A program made the position numbers and the translations under genes. The notes under the pieces were generated by a model. That model saw only the letters and a list, made by a program, of their open reading frames with translations. It made no database searches and was not told where the DNA came from. 64,000 nt of DNA from Xenorhabdus miraniensis (lineage in GTDB: Bacteria > Pseudomonadota > Gammaproteobacteria > Enterobacterales > Enterobacteriaceae), in assembly GCF_002632615.1 (NCBI RefSeq), contig NZ_NITZ01000003.1, positions 1 through 64,000 on the forward strand, given 5' to 3'. Below, one piece after another: positions 9,734 to 20,435 of this stretch (the stretch's first letter is position 1; every line of letters begins with the position of its first letter).

Positions 9734-10216
9734 ATGTATGTTTTCATTATGCGTCATGGTGATGCTTCTTTAGATTCAATCAGTGATGCAGCACGGGAGC
9801 TTACACCTCGTGGGTGTATAGAATCACAGAAAATGGCTTATTGGCTTGAACAGCAAGAGCCTGATATTGATTCTGTTTTGGTCAGCCCTTATATCCGAGC
9901 AGAGCAGACCTTAAAAGTGGTTCGTGAATACCTGACATTGCCCAACAATGAGGAAGTGTTAGATGAATTAACGCCTTCGGGTGATGTAGCATTGGTTGCC
10001 AGTTATTTACAAGTTTTGGCAATACAAGGGCATAAATCTGTATTGGTGGTTTCCCATTTACCGTTGGTCGGTTATTTGGTTTCTGATCTCTGCCCCGGGC
10101 AAACTCCGCCGATGTTTGCTACATCCAGCATTGCTTGTGTGAAATGGGATAATCAGACAGAAAAAGGGAGTTTATTATGGCAAACTTCCCCGGCACAACT
10201 AGCGACCAAATTCTAA
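9734..10216 (+). CDS. sixA: Phosphohistidine phosphatase SixA
   Basis: Histidine phosphatase of the RHG family. E. coli SixA dephosphorylates phosphohistidine carriers (ArcB HPt domain, and NPr of the nitrogen phosphotransferase system). The 160-residue protein starts MYVFIMRHGDA with catalytic His8, and has SPYIRAEQT and the second histidine in VVSHLPLVGYL, all family marks. It is monocistronic and converges on smrB, with the two stop codons only 22 bp apart. Confidence 0.94.
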   Translation: MYVFIMRHGDASLDSISDAARELTPRGCIESQKMAYWLEQQEPDIDSVLVSPYIRAEQTLKVVREYLTLPNNEEVLDELTPSGDVALVASYLQVLAIQGHKSVLVVSHLPLVGYLVSDLCPGQTPPMFATSSIACVKWDNQTEKGSLLWQTSPAQLATKF

Positions 10217-10238
10217 TCTCATACTGAGAATCAATTAA

Positions 10239-10781
10239 CTAACGCTGCGTGAATTCCTCCATTTCGATCAAAATGAGCAATGCAGCGTTCCCTCCCCACT
10301 CTCTGGGTGCCTGATGGAAGGCGATAACATCAGGATGTTGAGCAAGCCATAAGGGGGTTTGTTGTTTAAGAATATGTTTACCGTGACCATGCATAATGCA
10401 GGCGCAGTAGACGTGTTCACGGCGACAGGCGGCAACCAAAGCCCCAATCTCTTGTTTGGCCTGCGATTGGGTTAGTCCATGTAAATCCAGAAAAAGCTCA
10501 GGGGAATAATCTCCACGGCGTAATTTTTTTAATTCATAATGATTGGCACCTTCCCGAATGTAACGAGTCGGGCCTTCCATATCCAAATTGGGTTGGAATT
10601 CATCGGAAAAATAGTAACTGGCATCAACCTGCTCTTGCATGAGACGTTCAGGGGCGACATGGCTTATTTTTTTTCTTTTTGGGGTATGGGTAACCGTATC
10701 CTGAACAATGCGACGAGTTCCCACAACAGACGTTCTGAATAGACTGATGTCTTCTTTGTTTAGTAGATTTTTCTTCTTCAT
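10239..10781 (-). CDS. smrB: Smr-domain ribosome-rescue endonuclease SmrB
   Basis: SmrB cuts mRNA between collided ribosomes so that stalled complexes can be rescued. The 180 residues are close to E. coli SmrB (YfcN). The N-terminal extension has the RKKI and [11 protein letters not shown] stretches. The Smr domain follows, with [14 protein letters not shown] and the [16 protein letters not shown] motif. In E. coli this gene lies directly opposite prmB; here the hut cluster separates them by about 8 kb. Confidence 0.95.
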   Translation of the reverse strand: MKKKNLLNKEDISLFRTSVVGTRRIVQDTVTHTPKRKKISHVAPERLMQEQVDASYYFSDEFQPNLDMEGPTRYIREGANHYELKKLRRGDYSPELFLDLHGLTQSQAKQEIGALVAACRREHVYCACIMHGHGKHILKQQTPLWLAQHPDVIAFHQAPREWGGNAALLILIEMEEFTQR

Positions 10782-10910
10782 TACACGTTAATTCACTCAC
10801 AAATTTCGGTAAGTGTACCTGATTTTTTGTGATATTTCTTAGAAGCTATCGTTTTAAGTAACAAGTTATTCACAAAATGATTTGACAATCGTGTTTGGTT
10901 ATAAAATAAA

Positions 10911-10920
10911 TGTATATACA
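10911..10920. promoter_or_regulatory. HutC-type operator upstream of hutI
   Basis: TGTATATACA is a perfect 10-bp palindrome, 46 bp before the hutI start. A TTGACA hexamer, a possible -35, lies at 10882-10887. The same 12 bases (the palindrome plus AC) recur upstream of hutU. HutC repressors of the GntR family bind sites of this kind and release on urocanate. I see no convincing -10 at a standard spacing. Confidence 0.7.
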
Positions 10921-10966
10921 ACATGAAAACTGATATCAATAAGAAAAAAATAACAGGACGATAATA

Positions 10967-12256
10967 ATGTCGATTGAACTGAAAGATACCGATGTTATTT
11001 GGCGTAATGCCAGACTTGCCACAATGAACCCTACATTTAATAACATTGATGGTAAAAATAATTATGGAATGTTAGAGCAGCATGATCTCATTGTTCGGAA
11101 TGAAAAAATCTTAGCAATTTTGCCAACAGATAGCGTACCAACCAACAACTGCAAAATTATCGATGTGGAACAACGGCTAATCACACCCGGATTGATCGAC
11201 TGTCATACTCACCTCGTTTTTGGTGGTAATCGTGCATCTGAATGGGAACAACGTTTGAATGGGGTTTCTTATGAAGAAATTAGCGCCAAAGGCGGGGGAA
11301 TTAACTCCACGGTCAATGCCACTCGCAATAGTCCGGCTCAACAATTGGAAAAGTCCGCCCAGAAGCGCCTTAATGCGTTGATTGCTGAAGGCGTAACAAC
11401 CATTGAAATGAAATCAGGCTATGGGTTAGATCTGGAAAATGAAGAAAAACAGTTGAATGTCGTACGGGCGCTGGCAGAGAAAAACCCCATTGAAATTAGC
11501 CCAACACTGCTGTCTGCTCATGCAGTTCCACCTGAATATAAACACAATCCTGATGCCTATATTGATTTAGTTTGTGATTCCATCCTTCCCACACTTTGGC
11601 AGAAACAGTTATTCGAATCCGTGGATGTGTTCTGCGAATCTGTCGGTTTTAATCTCAGCCAGACTAAACGCCTGTTTGATGCAGCCAGATGCCTGAATAT
11701 CCCTGTAAAAGGCCATGTTGAGCAACTTTCTAATTTGGGAGGGAGTGAACTGGTTGCTGAATATCAGGGCTTATCAGTTGATCATATAGAATATTTGGAT
11801 GAAAAGGGCATTAAAGCTATTAGCCGTAGTGGAACGGTTGCCGTGTTGCTGCCTGGGGCATTTTATTTCCTGAAAGAGACTCAGCGTCCGCCTATCGCAT
11901 TGTTGCGCGAATACGCTGTTCCGATGGCTATTTCGACAGATTTTAACCCCGGCACCAGTCCTTTCGCCTCCTTACGTCTGACTATGAATATGGCTTGTGT
12001 ACAATTTGGTTTAACACCAGAAGAGGCATGGCAAGGCGTTACAATCCATGCGGCTCGCGCATTAGGACGTGCAAATAGCCATGGTCAACTGGCTGCTGGT
12101 TATATGGCGGATTTCGTTGTCTGGGATGCCCACAAACCAGTGGATATTTTATATGAACTGGGACATAACCCATTGGTTTATCGTGTTTATCGCGGGGAAA
12201 TAACGCATCACGATTATTTGAATCACTTTGGCAATAATAATATTAGCAATAATTAA
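10967..12256 (+). CDS. hutI: Imidazolonepropionase HutI
   Basis: Third enzyme of histidine degradation. It opens 4-imidazolone-5-propionate to N-formimino-L-glutamate. The 429-residue protein has the amidohydrolase metal motif HTHLVFGG, the [11 protein letters not shown] loop, the KGHVEQLSN histidine and the aspartate in [11 protein letters not shown], all expected for HutI. It is the first gene of hutI-hutG-hutC and is preceded by the operator-like palindrome at 10911. hutG begins 19 bp downstream. Confidence 0.96.
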   Translation: MSIELKDTDVIWRNARLATMNPTFNNIDGKNNYGMLEQHDLIVRNEKILAILPTDSVPTNNCKIIDVEQRLITPGLIDCHTHLVFGGNRASEWEQRLNGVSYEEISAKGGGINSTVNATRNSPAQQLEKSAQKRLNALIAEGVTTIEMKSGYGLDLENEEKQLNVVRALAEKNPIEISPTLLSAHAVPPEYKHNPDAYIDLVCDSILPTLWQKQLFESVDVFCESVGFNLSQTKRLFDAARCLNIPVKGHVEQLSNLGGSELVAEYQGLSVDHIEYLDEKGIKAISRSGTVAVLLPGAFYFLKETQRPPIALLREYAVPMAISTDFNPGTSPFASLRLTMNMACVQFGLTPEEAWQGVTIHAARALGRANSHGQLAAGYMADFVVWDAHKPVDILYELGHNPLVYRVYRGEITHHDYLNHFGNNNISNN

Positions 12257-12275
12257 TGGTGGCGAGGGAAAGAAA

Positions 12276-13235
12276 ATGAATTTATGGCATCCAACATCAG
12301 AAAACATTTGGCAAGGGCGCAATGATCTTGCAGAAGCAAATAATGCCTTGCGTATATTCCAGACAATAAAACAACCCACCAGTTTTTCCCCTGAAGAATT
12401 TCCTCATCACATTGCGCTATTGGGATTTGAGTGCGATGAAGGAGTCAAACTTAATCAAGGTCGCCCGGGAGCGAAATTGGGCCCTGAATATTTACGTCAA
12501 TCATTAGCAAATCTGGCTAGTTATGATGGTCATGATCGGCTGGTGGATTTGGGCAATATTCGTGCCAATCCCGAAAAATTAAGTGAAGCGCAGAATGCCC
12601 TTAGCGATGCGGTATATCATTGCCTGCAACATAATATGAAGACAATGATTTTTGGTGGGGGACATGAAACGGCATTTGCGCATGGAATGGGAATTTATCG
12701 TGCGTTTCCGACACAACGTATAGGTATTATTAATTTTGATGCCCATTTGGATTTGCGCAATGCACCGCAGCCCACATCCGGTACACCATTCCGACAGCTT
12801 GCCTATTATTGTCAGCAACATCAACGCCCGTTTAATTACTCCTGTATCGGAGCCAGTCTGGCCTCGAATACGCAAGCGTTGTTGGATGAGGCTAATCACC
12901 TTGATGTTACCATTATTTGGGATACTCATTGTGTTGAGTCCATGATGGACAAGGTACAGCAGCAACTACAAGATATTATTAATCAAGTTGATATTATTTA
13001 TATGACTATCGATTTGGATGTATTGCCAATTTGGCAAATGCCAGCCGTTTCTGCGCCGGCTGCGTTGGGGGTTCCGCTGGAACGTTTATTGCCATTAGTT
13101 CAACTTATTTGTCAGAGCAAAAAGTTACAAGCCGTAGATTTAGTCGAACTTAACCCCTTGTATGATATTCAAGGTATGGGAGGAAAAGCGGCAGCTCGTC
13201 TTGCATGGCAGTTGGTGCACTGGTGGAATGAATAG
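12276..13235 (+). CDS. hutG: Formimidoylglutamase HutG
   Basis: Last enzyme of the four-step histidine pathway. It hydrolyses N-formimino-L-glutamate to glutamate and formamide. It belongs to the ureohydrolase (arginase/agmatinase) family, with the binuclear Mn ligands visible: His130 (GGGHE), Asp155-His157-Asp159 (NFDAHLD) and Asp246/Asp248 (TIDLDVLP). The ATG at 12276 follows GAGGG and gives the normal length (319 aa). The open frame to 12228 overlaps hutI and is not needed. The stop codon lies inside the first unit of a 16-bp tandem repeat. Confidence 0.95.
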   Translation: MNLWHPTSENIWQGRNDLAEANNALRIFQTIKQPTSFSPEEFPHHIALLGFECDEGVKLNQGRPGAKLGPEYLRQSLANLASYDGHDRLVDLGNIRANPEKLSEAQNALSDAVYHCLQHNMKTMIFGGGHETAFAHGMGIYRAFPTQRIGIINFDAHLDLRNAPQPTSGTPFRQLAYYCQQHQRPFNYSCIGASLASNTQALLDEANHLDVTIIWDTHCVESMMDKVQQQLQDIINQVDIIYMTIDLDVLPIWQMPAVSAPAALGVPLERLLPLVQLICQSKKLQAVDLVELNPLYDIQGMGGKAAARLAWQLVHWWNE

Positions 13236-13301
13236 TTGGTGGAATGAATAGTTGGTGAAGTGAATAACTAGTGAAGTGAATAGCTAGTGAAGTGGATAAA
13301 A
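13222..13301 (+). repeat. 16-bp tandem repeat, five units, at the hutG-hutC junction
   Basis: The units start at 13222, 13238, 13254, 13270 and 13286. The first two read GGTGGAATGAATAGTT and later ones drift to forms such as AGTGAAGTGAATAGCT. Unit 1 encodes the last hutG codons and its stop, so the array probably grew by duplicating the gene end. It fills the spacer between hutG and the hutC ribosome site. Confidence 0.85.
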
Positions 13302-13319
13302 AGTAAGAAGGAAGGAATA

Positions 13320-14051
13320 GTGACGGCTGATTTATCAGATACATTTGCCAAACCAGTGCCTTTGTATGCGAAAGTCAAACAAGCGATTATTGAAAAAATC
13401 TATACAGGGGAATGGAAACCGCATGATCGGGTTCCCTCTGAGGCGGAATTGGTCAAGCAATTTAACTGTAGTCGCATGACAGCTAACAGGGCACTGAGAG
13501 AGCTGACAGCAGAAGGCTTCCTATTCCGTCTGCAAGGTGTAGGGTCGTTTGTTTCTGAACCTAAGGGGCAATCCGCCCTGTTTGAGATCCACAGTATTGC
13601 GGATGAAATAGCTTCGCGCGCTCATCAGCACAGTTGCAAGGTGCTGAAGCTTTCTGAAGTCAACGCGAATATGACACAGGCAGCGGAATTTGGTCTTTCT
13701 GTAGGTTCGCTTATCTACCATTCCATTATTGTGCATTATGAAAACGATCTGCCTGTGCAGATTGAAGATCGTTATGTCAATGCTCAAGCTGCGCCGGAAT
13801 ATCTGAGGCAAGATTTTAGTCGGCAAACTGCTCATGATTACTTATCACAGGTAGCGCCTTTGACAGAAGGAGAGCACATCGTTGAAGCCGTTGCAGGAGA
13901 TGCCCGTTCTTGCCGGTTACTGCAAATTGAAGCAAATACGCCTTGTTTGTTAATCAGTCGTCGAACTTGGTCAAAAAAGTTTATTGTTTCCAGTGCTAAG
14001 CTATTGTTTCCAGGGCATCGATATAAATTAAAAGGACATTTTAGTTCATAG
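13320..14051 (+). CDS. hutC: Histidine-utilisation repressor HutC
   Basis: GntR-family regulator of the HutC/FarR subfamily. It represses hut genes until urocanate binds. The N-terminal winged helix (PLYAKVKQAIIEKI, VPSEAELVKQFNCSRMT, VGSFV) is followed by a UTRA effector domain (about residues 90-230). The GTG at 13320, preceded by GAAGGAA, gives 243 residues; the ATG at 13287 would start inside the tandem repeat and is unlikely. As third gene of hutIGC it should be autoregulated through the operator at 10911. Confidence 0.92.
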   Translation: MTADLSDTFAKPVPLYAKVKQAIIEKIYTGEWKPHDRVPSEAELVKQFNCSRMTANRALRELTAEGFLFRLQGVGSFVSEPKGQSALFEIHSIADEIASRAHQHSCKVLKLSEVNANMTQAAEFGLSVGSLIYHSIIVHYENDLPVQIEDRYVNAQAAPEYLRQDFSRQTAHDYLSQVAPLTEGEHIVEAVAGDARSCRLLQIEANTPCLLISRRTWSKKFIVSSAKLLFPGHRYKLKGHFSS

Positions 14052-14070
14052 CTCGCTTATTTGGTTATAA

Positions 14071-14108
14071 AAACCTCTTTAACTCCAAAAGGAAAAGAGG
14101 TTTTTTTA
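14071..14108 (+). terminator. Terminator after hutC
   Basis: The stem AAACCTCTTT/AAAGAGGTTT is followed by a T tract. It ends the hutIGC operon and separates it from hutUH. Confidence 0.85.
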
Positions 14109-14284
14109 TTATTGATTGTGACGGCAATGTAAAGCAAATGTGATATAAAACACAAAACCAGCAAAAAAATCAGCTAATTTATTACCCGATAAATCATTAT
14201 CATCTTTTTGATTTTTATAGAAATGATAATGTCCTCCACATTTTCAACTTTATCTCTGTCACATTTTTGCCTATTGAATATACA

Positions 14285-14294
14285 TGTATATACA
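14285..14294. promoter_or_regulatory. HutC-type operator upstream of hutU
   Basis: TGTATATACA followed by AC is identical to the 12 bases upstream of hutI. It lies 45 bp before the GTG start of hutU, which also argues against the longer reading frame that would run through it. Confidence 0.7.
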
Positions 14295-14338
14295 ACTATA
14301 CAATTAACAAAATTCATGACGATGAAATAGGTAAAACC

Positions 14339-16018
14339 GTGACGATACAAAATAATAAATTCAGCAACGTAATTATTCGTGCCCCTAGAGGAACACAACT
14401 CACAGCAAAAAGTTGGTTGACGGAAGCACCACTCCGTATGCTTATGAACAACCTTGATCCCGAAGTGGCCGAGAATCCGAACGAATTAGTGGTTTATGGT
14501 GGAATCGGCCGTGCAGCCAGAAATTGGGATTGTTATGAGAAAATCGTTGAAACGCTGAAAAATCTGGAAAATGACGAAACTTTATTAGTGCAGTCAGGTA
14601 AGCCTGTGGGGGTTTTCAAAACACATGAAAATGCACCACGTGTATTAATTGCAAACTCGAATTTAGTTCCACATTGGGCAACGTGGGAACATTTTAATGA
14701 ACTGGATGCCAAGGGATTGGCAATGTATGGCCAGATGACAGCGGGAAGCTGGATATATATCGGCAGTCAGGGCATTGTTCAAGGGACTTACGAAACTTTT
14801 GTGGAAGCAGGGCGTCAGCATTACAACGACAATTTAACCGGACGCTGGGTATTAACTGCGGGGTTGGGCGGCATGGGTGGTGCTCAGCCACTGGCAGCAA
14901 CGTTGGCAGGGGCATCTTCACTGACCATAGAATGCCAGCAAAGTCGCATTGATTTTCGTCTTCGTACTAAATACGTGGACGAACAGGCCACTGATCTGGA
15001 CGATGCGCTGGCGCGTATTGAGCGTTATACCCGTGAAGGTAAAGCAGTATCAATAGCCTTGTGTGGCAATGCAGCAGAGATTTTACCTGAGTTGGTACGC
15101 CGTGGTGTTCGTCCTGATATGGTTACAGATCAAACCAGCGCACATGATCCATTACATGGTTATTTGCCTGTGGGGTGGGCGTGGGAAGAATATTGTCGCC
15201 GCGCTGAGATTGAGCCAGAAGTCGTTATTCAGGCGGCAAAAGCTTCAATGGCTGTACATGTTGAGGCCATGTTGGCTTTCCAGAAGCAGGGAATACCTAC
15301 TTTCGATTATGGCAATAACATCCGTCAAATGGCGAAAGAAATGGGAGTTGAGCACGCCTTTGATTTCCCGGGATTTGTTCCTGCTTATATTCGTCCTCTG
15401 TTCTGCCGTGGTATCGGGCCTTTCCGTTGGGCGGCACTTTCCGGTGATCCTGAAGACATTTATAAAACCGATGCCAAGGTAAAAGAATTGCTGCCGGATG
15501 ACACCCATTTACACCATTGGTTAGATATGGCGAAAGAGCGTATTAGTTTCCAGGGTTTGCCTGCGCGTATTTGCTGGGTGGGATTGGGCGATCGGGCGAA
15601 ATTGGGATTGGCCTTCAATGAAATGGTACGCAGTGGAGAACTTTCTGCACCAATCGTAATTGGTCGTGACCATTTGGATTCTGGCTCTGTAGCCAGCCCT
15701 AACCGTGAAACTGAATCTATGCAGGATGGTTCCGATGCGGTTTCTGACTGGCCATTACTGAATGCTTTGCTAAATACAGCCGGCGGTGCGACGTGGGTTT
15801 CCCTGCATCATGGTGGTGGCGTTGGGATGGGATTCTCACAGCATTCGGGCATGGTCATTGTCTGCGATGGTACTGATGAAGCGGCAGAACGTATTGCTCG
15901 TGTACTGCATAACGATCCGGCGACAGGGGTTATGCGTCATGCTGATGCGGGTTATGAGCTGGCTATCCAGTGTGCGAAAGAGCAGGGACTGAACCTGCCA
16001 ATGATTGATACAAAATAA
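14339..16018 (+). CDS. hutU: Urocanate hydratase HutU
   Basis: Second enzyme of histidine degradation. It adds water to urocanate to give imidazolonepropionate, using tightly bound NAD+. The 559-residue protein has the family start region ([20 protein letters not shown]), the glycine-rich NAD site [13 protein letters not shown] and the active-site cysteine region [19 protein letters not shown]. The frame is open to 14267, but the GTG at 14339 matches the usual N-terminus and leaves the operator upstream. hutH follows 14 bp downstream. Confidence 0.96.
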   Translation: MTIQNNKFSNVIIRAPRGTQLTAKSWLTEAPLRMLMNNLDPEVAENPNELVVYGGIGRAARNWDCYEKIVETLKNLENDETLLVQSGKPVGVFKTHENAPRVLIANSNLVPHWATWEHFNELDAKGLAMYGQMTAGSWIYIGSQGIVQGTYETFVEAGRQHYNDNLTGRWVLTAGLGGMGGAQPLAATLAGASSLTIECQQSRIDFRLRTKYVDEQATDLDDALARIERYTREGKAVSIALCGNAAEILPELVRRGVRPDMVTDQTSAHDPLHGYLPVGWAWEEYCRRAEIEPEVVIQAAKASMAVHVEAMLAFQKQGIPTFDYGNNIRQMAKEMGVEHAFDFPGFVPAYIRPLFCRGIGPFRWAALSGDPEDIYKTDAKVKELLPDDTHLHHWLDMAKERISFQGLPARICWVGLGDRAKLGLAFNEMVRSGELSAPIVIGRDHLDSGSVASPNRETESMQDGSDAVSDWPLLNALLNTAGGATWVSLHHGGGVGMGFSQHSGMVIVCDGTDEAAERIARVLHNDPATGVMRHADAGYELAIQCAKEQGLNLPMIDTK

Positions 16019-16032
16019 GAGGCGTTATTGAT

Positions 16033-17565
16033 ATGAAAAATATTACTATTCATCCAGGAAAAATGACGCTTGAAGAATTACGCCATGTTTATCAGCACCC
16101 TGTTCACATCCGTTTGGACGAACAATGTTTCCCTGCCATTGAAAGCAGCGTTGCTTGTGTGAATCGCATTATCAGTGAAAACAGAACCGCTTATGGTATA
16201 AACACGGGGTTTGGTTTGCTGGCGCACACTCGCATTGCAGAACAAGATTTGGAAGAGTTGCAGCGTTCTATCGTATTGTCACATGCAGCAGGAGTAGGCG
16301 AACCTCTGCCGGATGAAATTGTCCGTTTGATTATGGTGTTGAAAATCAACAGCCTTGCCCGTGGTTATTCTGGAATTCGTCTGAACGTTATTCAGAGCTT
16401 GATTATATTGGTGAACGCTGAAGTTTATCCTTGTATTCCAAGTAAAGGCTCAGTCGGGGCGTCAGGAGATTTAGCGCCATTGGCACATATGAGCTTGCTA
16501 TTGTTGGGCGAAGGTAAGGCCCGTTATCGCGGTGAATGGTTGCCTGCTAAAGTAGCGCTGGAAAAAGCAGGACTCAAACCAATTAACTTAGTCGCAAAAG
16601 AGGGATTGGCGCTGCTTAATGGAACACAAACTTCAACCGCTTTTGCCCTGAAAGGTCTTTTTGCAGCAGAGGATTTACTGGCATCGGCCGTTATTTGTGG
16701 TGCACTGTCTGTTGAAGCGGCCCTTGGTTCCCGTAAGCCATTTGATGCGCGTATTCATGAAGCGCGTGGTCAGAAAGGTCAAATTGATGTGGCAACCCTT
16801 TATCGTCTGGTTTTGGAAGAGCAAAGCGGTATCTCTGAATCCCACGAGAACTGTTCTAAAGTTCAGGATCCTTATTCATTGCGCTGTCAGCCACAAGTGA
16901 TGGGGGCTTGCTTAACCCAGATCCGTCATGCTGCCGATGTCATTATGGTTGAAGCTAATGCAGTTTCCGATAACCCGTTGGTATTTACTGAAGAAGATGA
17001 AGTGATTTCGGGTGGTAACTTCCATGCAGAACCTGTCGCTATGGCATCGGATAATCTGGCTATTGCTTTGGCAGAAATGGGTTCCTTGTCAGAACGCCGT
17101 ATTGCTTTGCTGATGGACAGCAATATGTCTCAGTTGCCACCATTCTTAGTTGAGAACAGCGGCGTGAACTCCGGTTTTATGATTGCGCAAGTCACAGCGG
17201 CGGCGTTGGCGAGTGAAAACAAAGCGTTGGCACATCCTTCCAGTGTTGATAGCCTGCCAACGTCTGCCAACCAGGAAGACCACGTATCAATGGCACCAGC
17301 CGCTGGTCGTCGCTTATGGGAAATGGCAGATAACGTGCGTGGAATTTTAGCAATTGAATGGTTGACTGCTTGTCAGGGCATGGATTTTCGTCATGGATTG
17401 AAGAGCAGCACAATACTGGAAAAAGCCCGCCATATTTTGCGTGATAAAGTCGCACATTATGATAAAGACCGCTTTTTCGCGCCAGATATTGATGCAGCTA
17501 TTCAACTGTTGATTGAGCAGCGACTTTCTGCATTGTTGCCTGCTGGCAAGATCTTAGAAAATTAA
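16033..17565 (+). CDS. hutH: Histidine ammonia-lyase HutH
   Basis: First enzyme of the pathway. It removes ammonia from histidine to give urocanate, which is also the inducer. The 510-residue protein contains Ala143-Ser144-Gly145 in [14 protein letters not shown], which cyclises to the MIO electrophile, and the signature region [12 protein letters not shown]. It is co-transcribed with hutU. A weak GGCCGG/CCGGCC hairpin (17586-17603) lies before the permease gene but has no T tract, so read-through into the permease is likely. Confidence 0.97.
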   Translation: MKNITIHPGKMTLEELRHVYQHPVHIRLDEQCFPAIESSVACVNRIISENRTAYGINTGFGLLAHTRIAEQDLEELQRSIVLSHAAGVGEPLPDEIVRLIMVLKINSLARGYSGIRLNVIQSLIILVNAEVYPCIPSKGSVGASGDLAPLAHMSLLLLGEGKARYRGEWLPAKVALEKAGLKPINLVAKEGLALLNGTQTSTAFALKGLFAAEDLLASAVICGALSVEAALGSRKPFDARIHEARGQKGQIDVATLYRLVLEEQSGISESHENCSKVQDPYSLRCQPQVMGACLTQIRHAADVIMVEANAVSDNPLVFTEEDEVISGGNFHAEPVAMASDNLAIALAEMGSLSERRIALLMDSNMSQLPPFLVENSGVNSGFMIAQVTAAALASENKALAHPSSVDSLPTSANQEDHVSMAPAAGRRLWEMADNVRGILAIEWLTACQGMDFRHGLKSSTILEKARHILRDKVAHYDKDRFFAPDIDAAIQLLIEQRLSALLPAGKILEN

Positions 17566-17657
17566 TCACAAACACATCGTTTTTAGGCCGGATAAACCCG
17601 GCCTTATCGTAGTATTTATCTTTTCCAATCTAATAATAAAAGACACAAGGATAAATC

Positions 17658-19016
17658 ATGCAAAACATTTCACAACTCAAGCGAGGGTTAAGTGTTCGCC
17701 ACATCCGATTTATGGCACTGGGATCGGCAATTGGCACGGGGCTTTTCTATGGCTCTGCAGAAGCCATTAAAGCCGCAGGGCCGGCGGTATTGCTTGCCTA
17801 TGCCATTGGTGGTGCCGCAGTTTTCATGGTCATGCGGGCATTGGGAGAAATGGCGGTTCACCGCTCTGAGCCGGGCTCTTTCTCTTATTATGCGACTCAC
17901 TACTTAGGGCCGTTGGCAGGTTTTCTAACCGGATGGACTTATGTTTTCGAAATGCTGGTTGTTTGTCTCGCTGATGTCACGGCATTTGGCATCTATATGA
18001 AACTCTGGTTTCCCCATGTTGATCAGTGGATTTGGGTGCTCAGCATTGTCTTCTTCATTGGTGCCATAAATTTATGTAATGTCAAAGTGTTTGGTGAAAT
18101 GGAATTTTGGCTTTCCATCATCAAAGTCGCTGCGATTATTGCCATGATTGTCGGTGGTTTTGCCATTATGATGTATGGCTTCGGTCAAGAAGCCGGGCAT
18201 GTCACTGGCTTGTCAAATTTATGGGAACATGGCGGATTCATGCCAAATGGCATTGCAGGGGTGATAGCTTCGTTTACGGTCGTTATGTTTGCATTTGGCG
18301 GTATTGAAGTCATCGGTATCACTGCCAGTGAAGCAAAAAATCCGGAGAAATCTATCCCGCGTGCAATTAATGCCGTTCCGTTCCGCATCTTGCTGTTCTA
18401 TGTTCTTACCCTGTTTGTTTTGATGTGCATTTATCCGTGGAATCAAATAGGGCAAAACGGCAGTCCGTTTGTGCAGATATTCTCCAGTCTGGGTATTGAT
18501 TCAGCCGCAAATATTTTGAATATTGTTGTGATTACTGCTGCAATATCAGCGATCAACAGCGATATCTTCGGTGCTGGTCGTATGATGTATGGCATGGCGC
18601 AAGAGAAACAAGCACCCGCCGCTTTTACACAATTAACTAAAAACGGCGTACCGTGGATAACCGTATTGGTCATGTCAGGTGTTTTATTACTTGGTGTTGT
18701 TTTGAATTACTATCTGCCGGGAAAAGTTTTCGGGATCATTGCTTCAATCGCAACATTTGCCACTGTCTGGGTATGGTTGATGATCCTGCTATCACAATAC
18801 ATGATGCGTCGTAAGATGCCTGCGGAAGAAGCAAAACAGCTTAAATTTCCTGTTCCCCTATGGCCGGTAGCACCAACTCTGACTATTGCATTTATGGCAT
18901 TTGTTATTGCCGTACTGGGATATTTTCCTGCCACCCGAATTGCCTTGTATGTGGGGATCGTGTGGATTGCATTACTGACAATCAGCTATTACCTCTGGGT
19001 GAAAAAAGCTAAATAA
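17658..19016 (+). CDS. hutT: Amino-acid permease of the APC/AAT family, probable histidine transporter
   Basis: Inner-membrane permease of 452 residues with about 12 predicted membrane segments. The N-terminal motif [25 protein letters not shown] is typical of the AAT family (HisP, ProY, HutT types), and [17 protein letters not shown] follows. Its position directly after hutUH and before a terminator suggests it imports histidine for the pathway. Sequence alone does not exclude proline or another amino acid, so the symbol is contextual. Confidence 0.8.
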   Translation: MQNISQLKRGLSVRHIRFMALGSAIGTGLFYGSAEAIKAAGPAVLLAYAIGGAAVFMVMRALGEMAVHRSEPGSFSYYATHYLGPLAGFLTGWTYVFEMLVVCLADVTAFGIYMKLWFPHVDQWIWVLSIVFFIGAINLCNVKVFGEMEFWLSIIKVAAIIAMIVGGFAIMMYGFGQEAGHVTGLSNLWEHGGFMPNGIAGVIASFTVVMFAFGGIEVIGITASEAKNPEKSIPRAINAVPFRILLFYVLTLFVLMCIYPWNQIGQNGSPFVQIFSSLGIDSAANILNIVVITAAISAINSDIFGAGRMMYGMAQEKQAPAAFTQLTKNGVPWITVLVMSGVLLLGVVLNYYLPGKVFGIIASIATFATVWVWLMILLSQYMMRRKMPAEEAKQLKFPVPLWPVAPTLTIAFMAFVIAVLGYFPATRIALYVGIVWIALLTISYYLWVKKAK

Positions 19017-19030
19017 TACAAGTTGATAAC

Positions 19031-19057
19031 ACCACCCTGTGCATGCAGGGTGGTTTT
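19031..19057 (+). terminator. Terminator after the hut permease
   Basis: The hairpin ACCACCCTG / CAGGGTGGT with a 6-base loop is followed by TTTTTAT. It marks the right end of the hut block. The 184 bp to prmB hold no further gene. Confidence 0.9.
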
Positions 19058-19241
19058 TATACCCTATCCCCACTATCTTGGCATCAAAAACCATCTTTCC
19101 CCGACATGATCTTTTCCTTAATGCAATTCTTTAAATACCCAATTGTTCCCTGAGACAATTCACATGTTCATAAAGCTGATTTGTCTCATGGATCATGGCA
19201 AACTAGCGCGTTAATACATTTTTTGTTGTTTGGAGGTGCTT

Positions 19242-20174
19242 GTGGATAAGATTTTTGTAGATGAGGCTGTTGCAGAGTTGCACACCATTCAGGATATGCT
19301 GCGTTGGGCTACCAGCCGTTTCAATGCTGCCAATATTTATTATGGCCATGGAACAGATAACCCATGGGATGAAGCATTGCAATTGGTTCTTCCCACACTG
19401 TATTTGCCTCTGGATATTCCAGAGGCAATGATGACATCGCGCCTGACCTCAACAGAGCGCCATCGCATCGTTGAGCGTGTTCTGCGTCGTATCAATGAAC
19501 GCATTCCTGTCGCTTACCTGACGAATCGTGCATGGTTCTGTGGGCATGAATTTTATGTCGATGAGCGGGTTTTGGTTCCCCGTTCACCAATAGGTGAGTT
19601 GATTAACAATCAATTTGCTGGATTGATTTCGCACGAACCCTCGGCCATTTTGGATCTTTGCACAGGAAGCGGTTGTATTGCGATTGCCTGCGCCCACGCA
19701 TTTCCTGAAGCTGAAGTTGATGCTGTTGACATTTCGCCTGATGCGTTGGCAATCACCGAGCAGAATATAGAGAACCATGGGCTTTCACATCGCGTCATCC
19801 CGATAAGTTCTGATCTATTCCGTGATATGCCACCGATGAAGTACGATCTGATTGTCACTAATCCTCCTTATGTAGATGAAGAAGACATGAGCGATCTACC
19901 CGATGAGTTCCGTTGCGAGCCCGAATTGGGATTGGCGGCGGGCGTTGATGGGTTGCAATTGGTACGGCGAATTCTTGCGACAGCACCGGATTTTCTCACA
20001 GAAGACGGGGTGCTGATATGTGAAGTGGGTAATAGCATGGTTCACTTGATTGTTCAGTATCCTGAAGTGCCTTTTACCTGGTTGGAATTCGAACAGGGTG
20101 GTAATGGCGTTTTCATGCTAACTCGTCAACAATTAGTTGAGCATCAAGAATATTTCCAGCAGTTCAAGGACTGA
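19242..20174 (+). CDS. prmB: Ribosomal protein uL3 glutamine methyltransferase PrmB
   Basis: Methylates a glutamine of ribosomal protein L3 with S-adenosylmethionine. The 310-residue protein has the HemK-family SAM motif [14 protein letters not shown] and the catalytic NPPY motif ([12 protein letters not shown]). The GTG at 19242 starts the protein at the E. coli N-terminus ([10 protein letters not shown]) and has GGAGG upstream at 19232. The TTG at 19230 would use that site as coding sequence. aroC follows, as in E. coli. Confidence 0.95.
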   Translation: MDKIFVDEAVAELHTIQDMLRWATSRFNAANIYYGHGTDNPWDEALQLVLPTLYLPLDIPEAMMTSRLTSTERHRIVERVLRRINERIPVAYLTNRAWFCGHEFYVDERVLVPRSPIGELINNQFAGLISHEPSAILDLCTGSGCIAIACAHAFPEAEVDAVDISPDALAITEQNIENHGLSHRVIPISSDLFRDMPPMKYDLIVTNPPYVDEEDMSDLPDEFRCEPELGLAAGVDGLQLVRRILATAPDFLTEDGVLICEVGNSMVHLIVQYPEVPFTWLEFEQGGNGVFMLTRQQLVEHQEYFQQFKD

Positions 20175-20219
20175 TGTTTTTCAGTTATCCAATGGTTAAA
20201 ACAGATTTTCTATTAAACG

Positions 20220-20332
20220 ATACCCAATAGATTTCAAATTGTAGCACAGCGGTAAAGAATCCATTTTCGGCCATGCAATTAATTGTATGGCCGAAATGGA
20301 TAAACACAGCCAACTTGCAAGATGAAAGGTAT
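20220..20332. repeat. MITE-like palindromic repeat, copy A, with a long internal hairpin
   Basis: The left end ATACCCAATAGATTTCAAAT and right end CAACTTGCAAGATGAAAGGTAT form an imperfect inverted repeat. Inside, 20260-20300 is a nearly perfect 41-base palindrome centred on AATTAATT. The same end motifs recur near 34.7, 38.8 and 44.6 kb. I recall repeats with these ends as common in Xenorhabdus, Photorhabdus and Serratia genomes. It lies between prmB and aroC. Confidence 0.7.
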
Positions 20333-20435
20333 AAAGGAAAATAAAATTGATGAAATAAGATAGGCTTTGATCATTGGGTGAGTTATTGTTATTTGATCTC
20401 ATTTTTAACTCATAAATAATGATGGCAGGGTAGGA

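Noticed and set aside
13222..13301. Tandem array considered as a CRISPR array
   Set aside because: Units are directly adjacent with no spacers and derive from the hutG end; no cas genes in the window.
14267..14338. Longer N-terminus of HutU
   Set aside because: It would run through the HutC operator, has no ribosome site and does not resemble HutU N-termini.
17586..17603. GGCCGG/CCGGCC hairpin between hutH and the permease as a full terminator
   Set aside because: No T tract follows; treated as at most a weak or partial stop.
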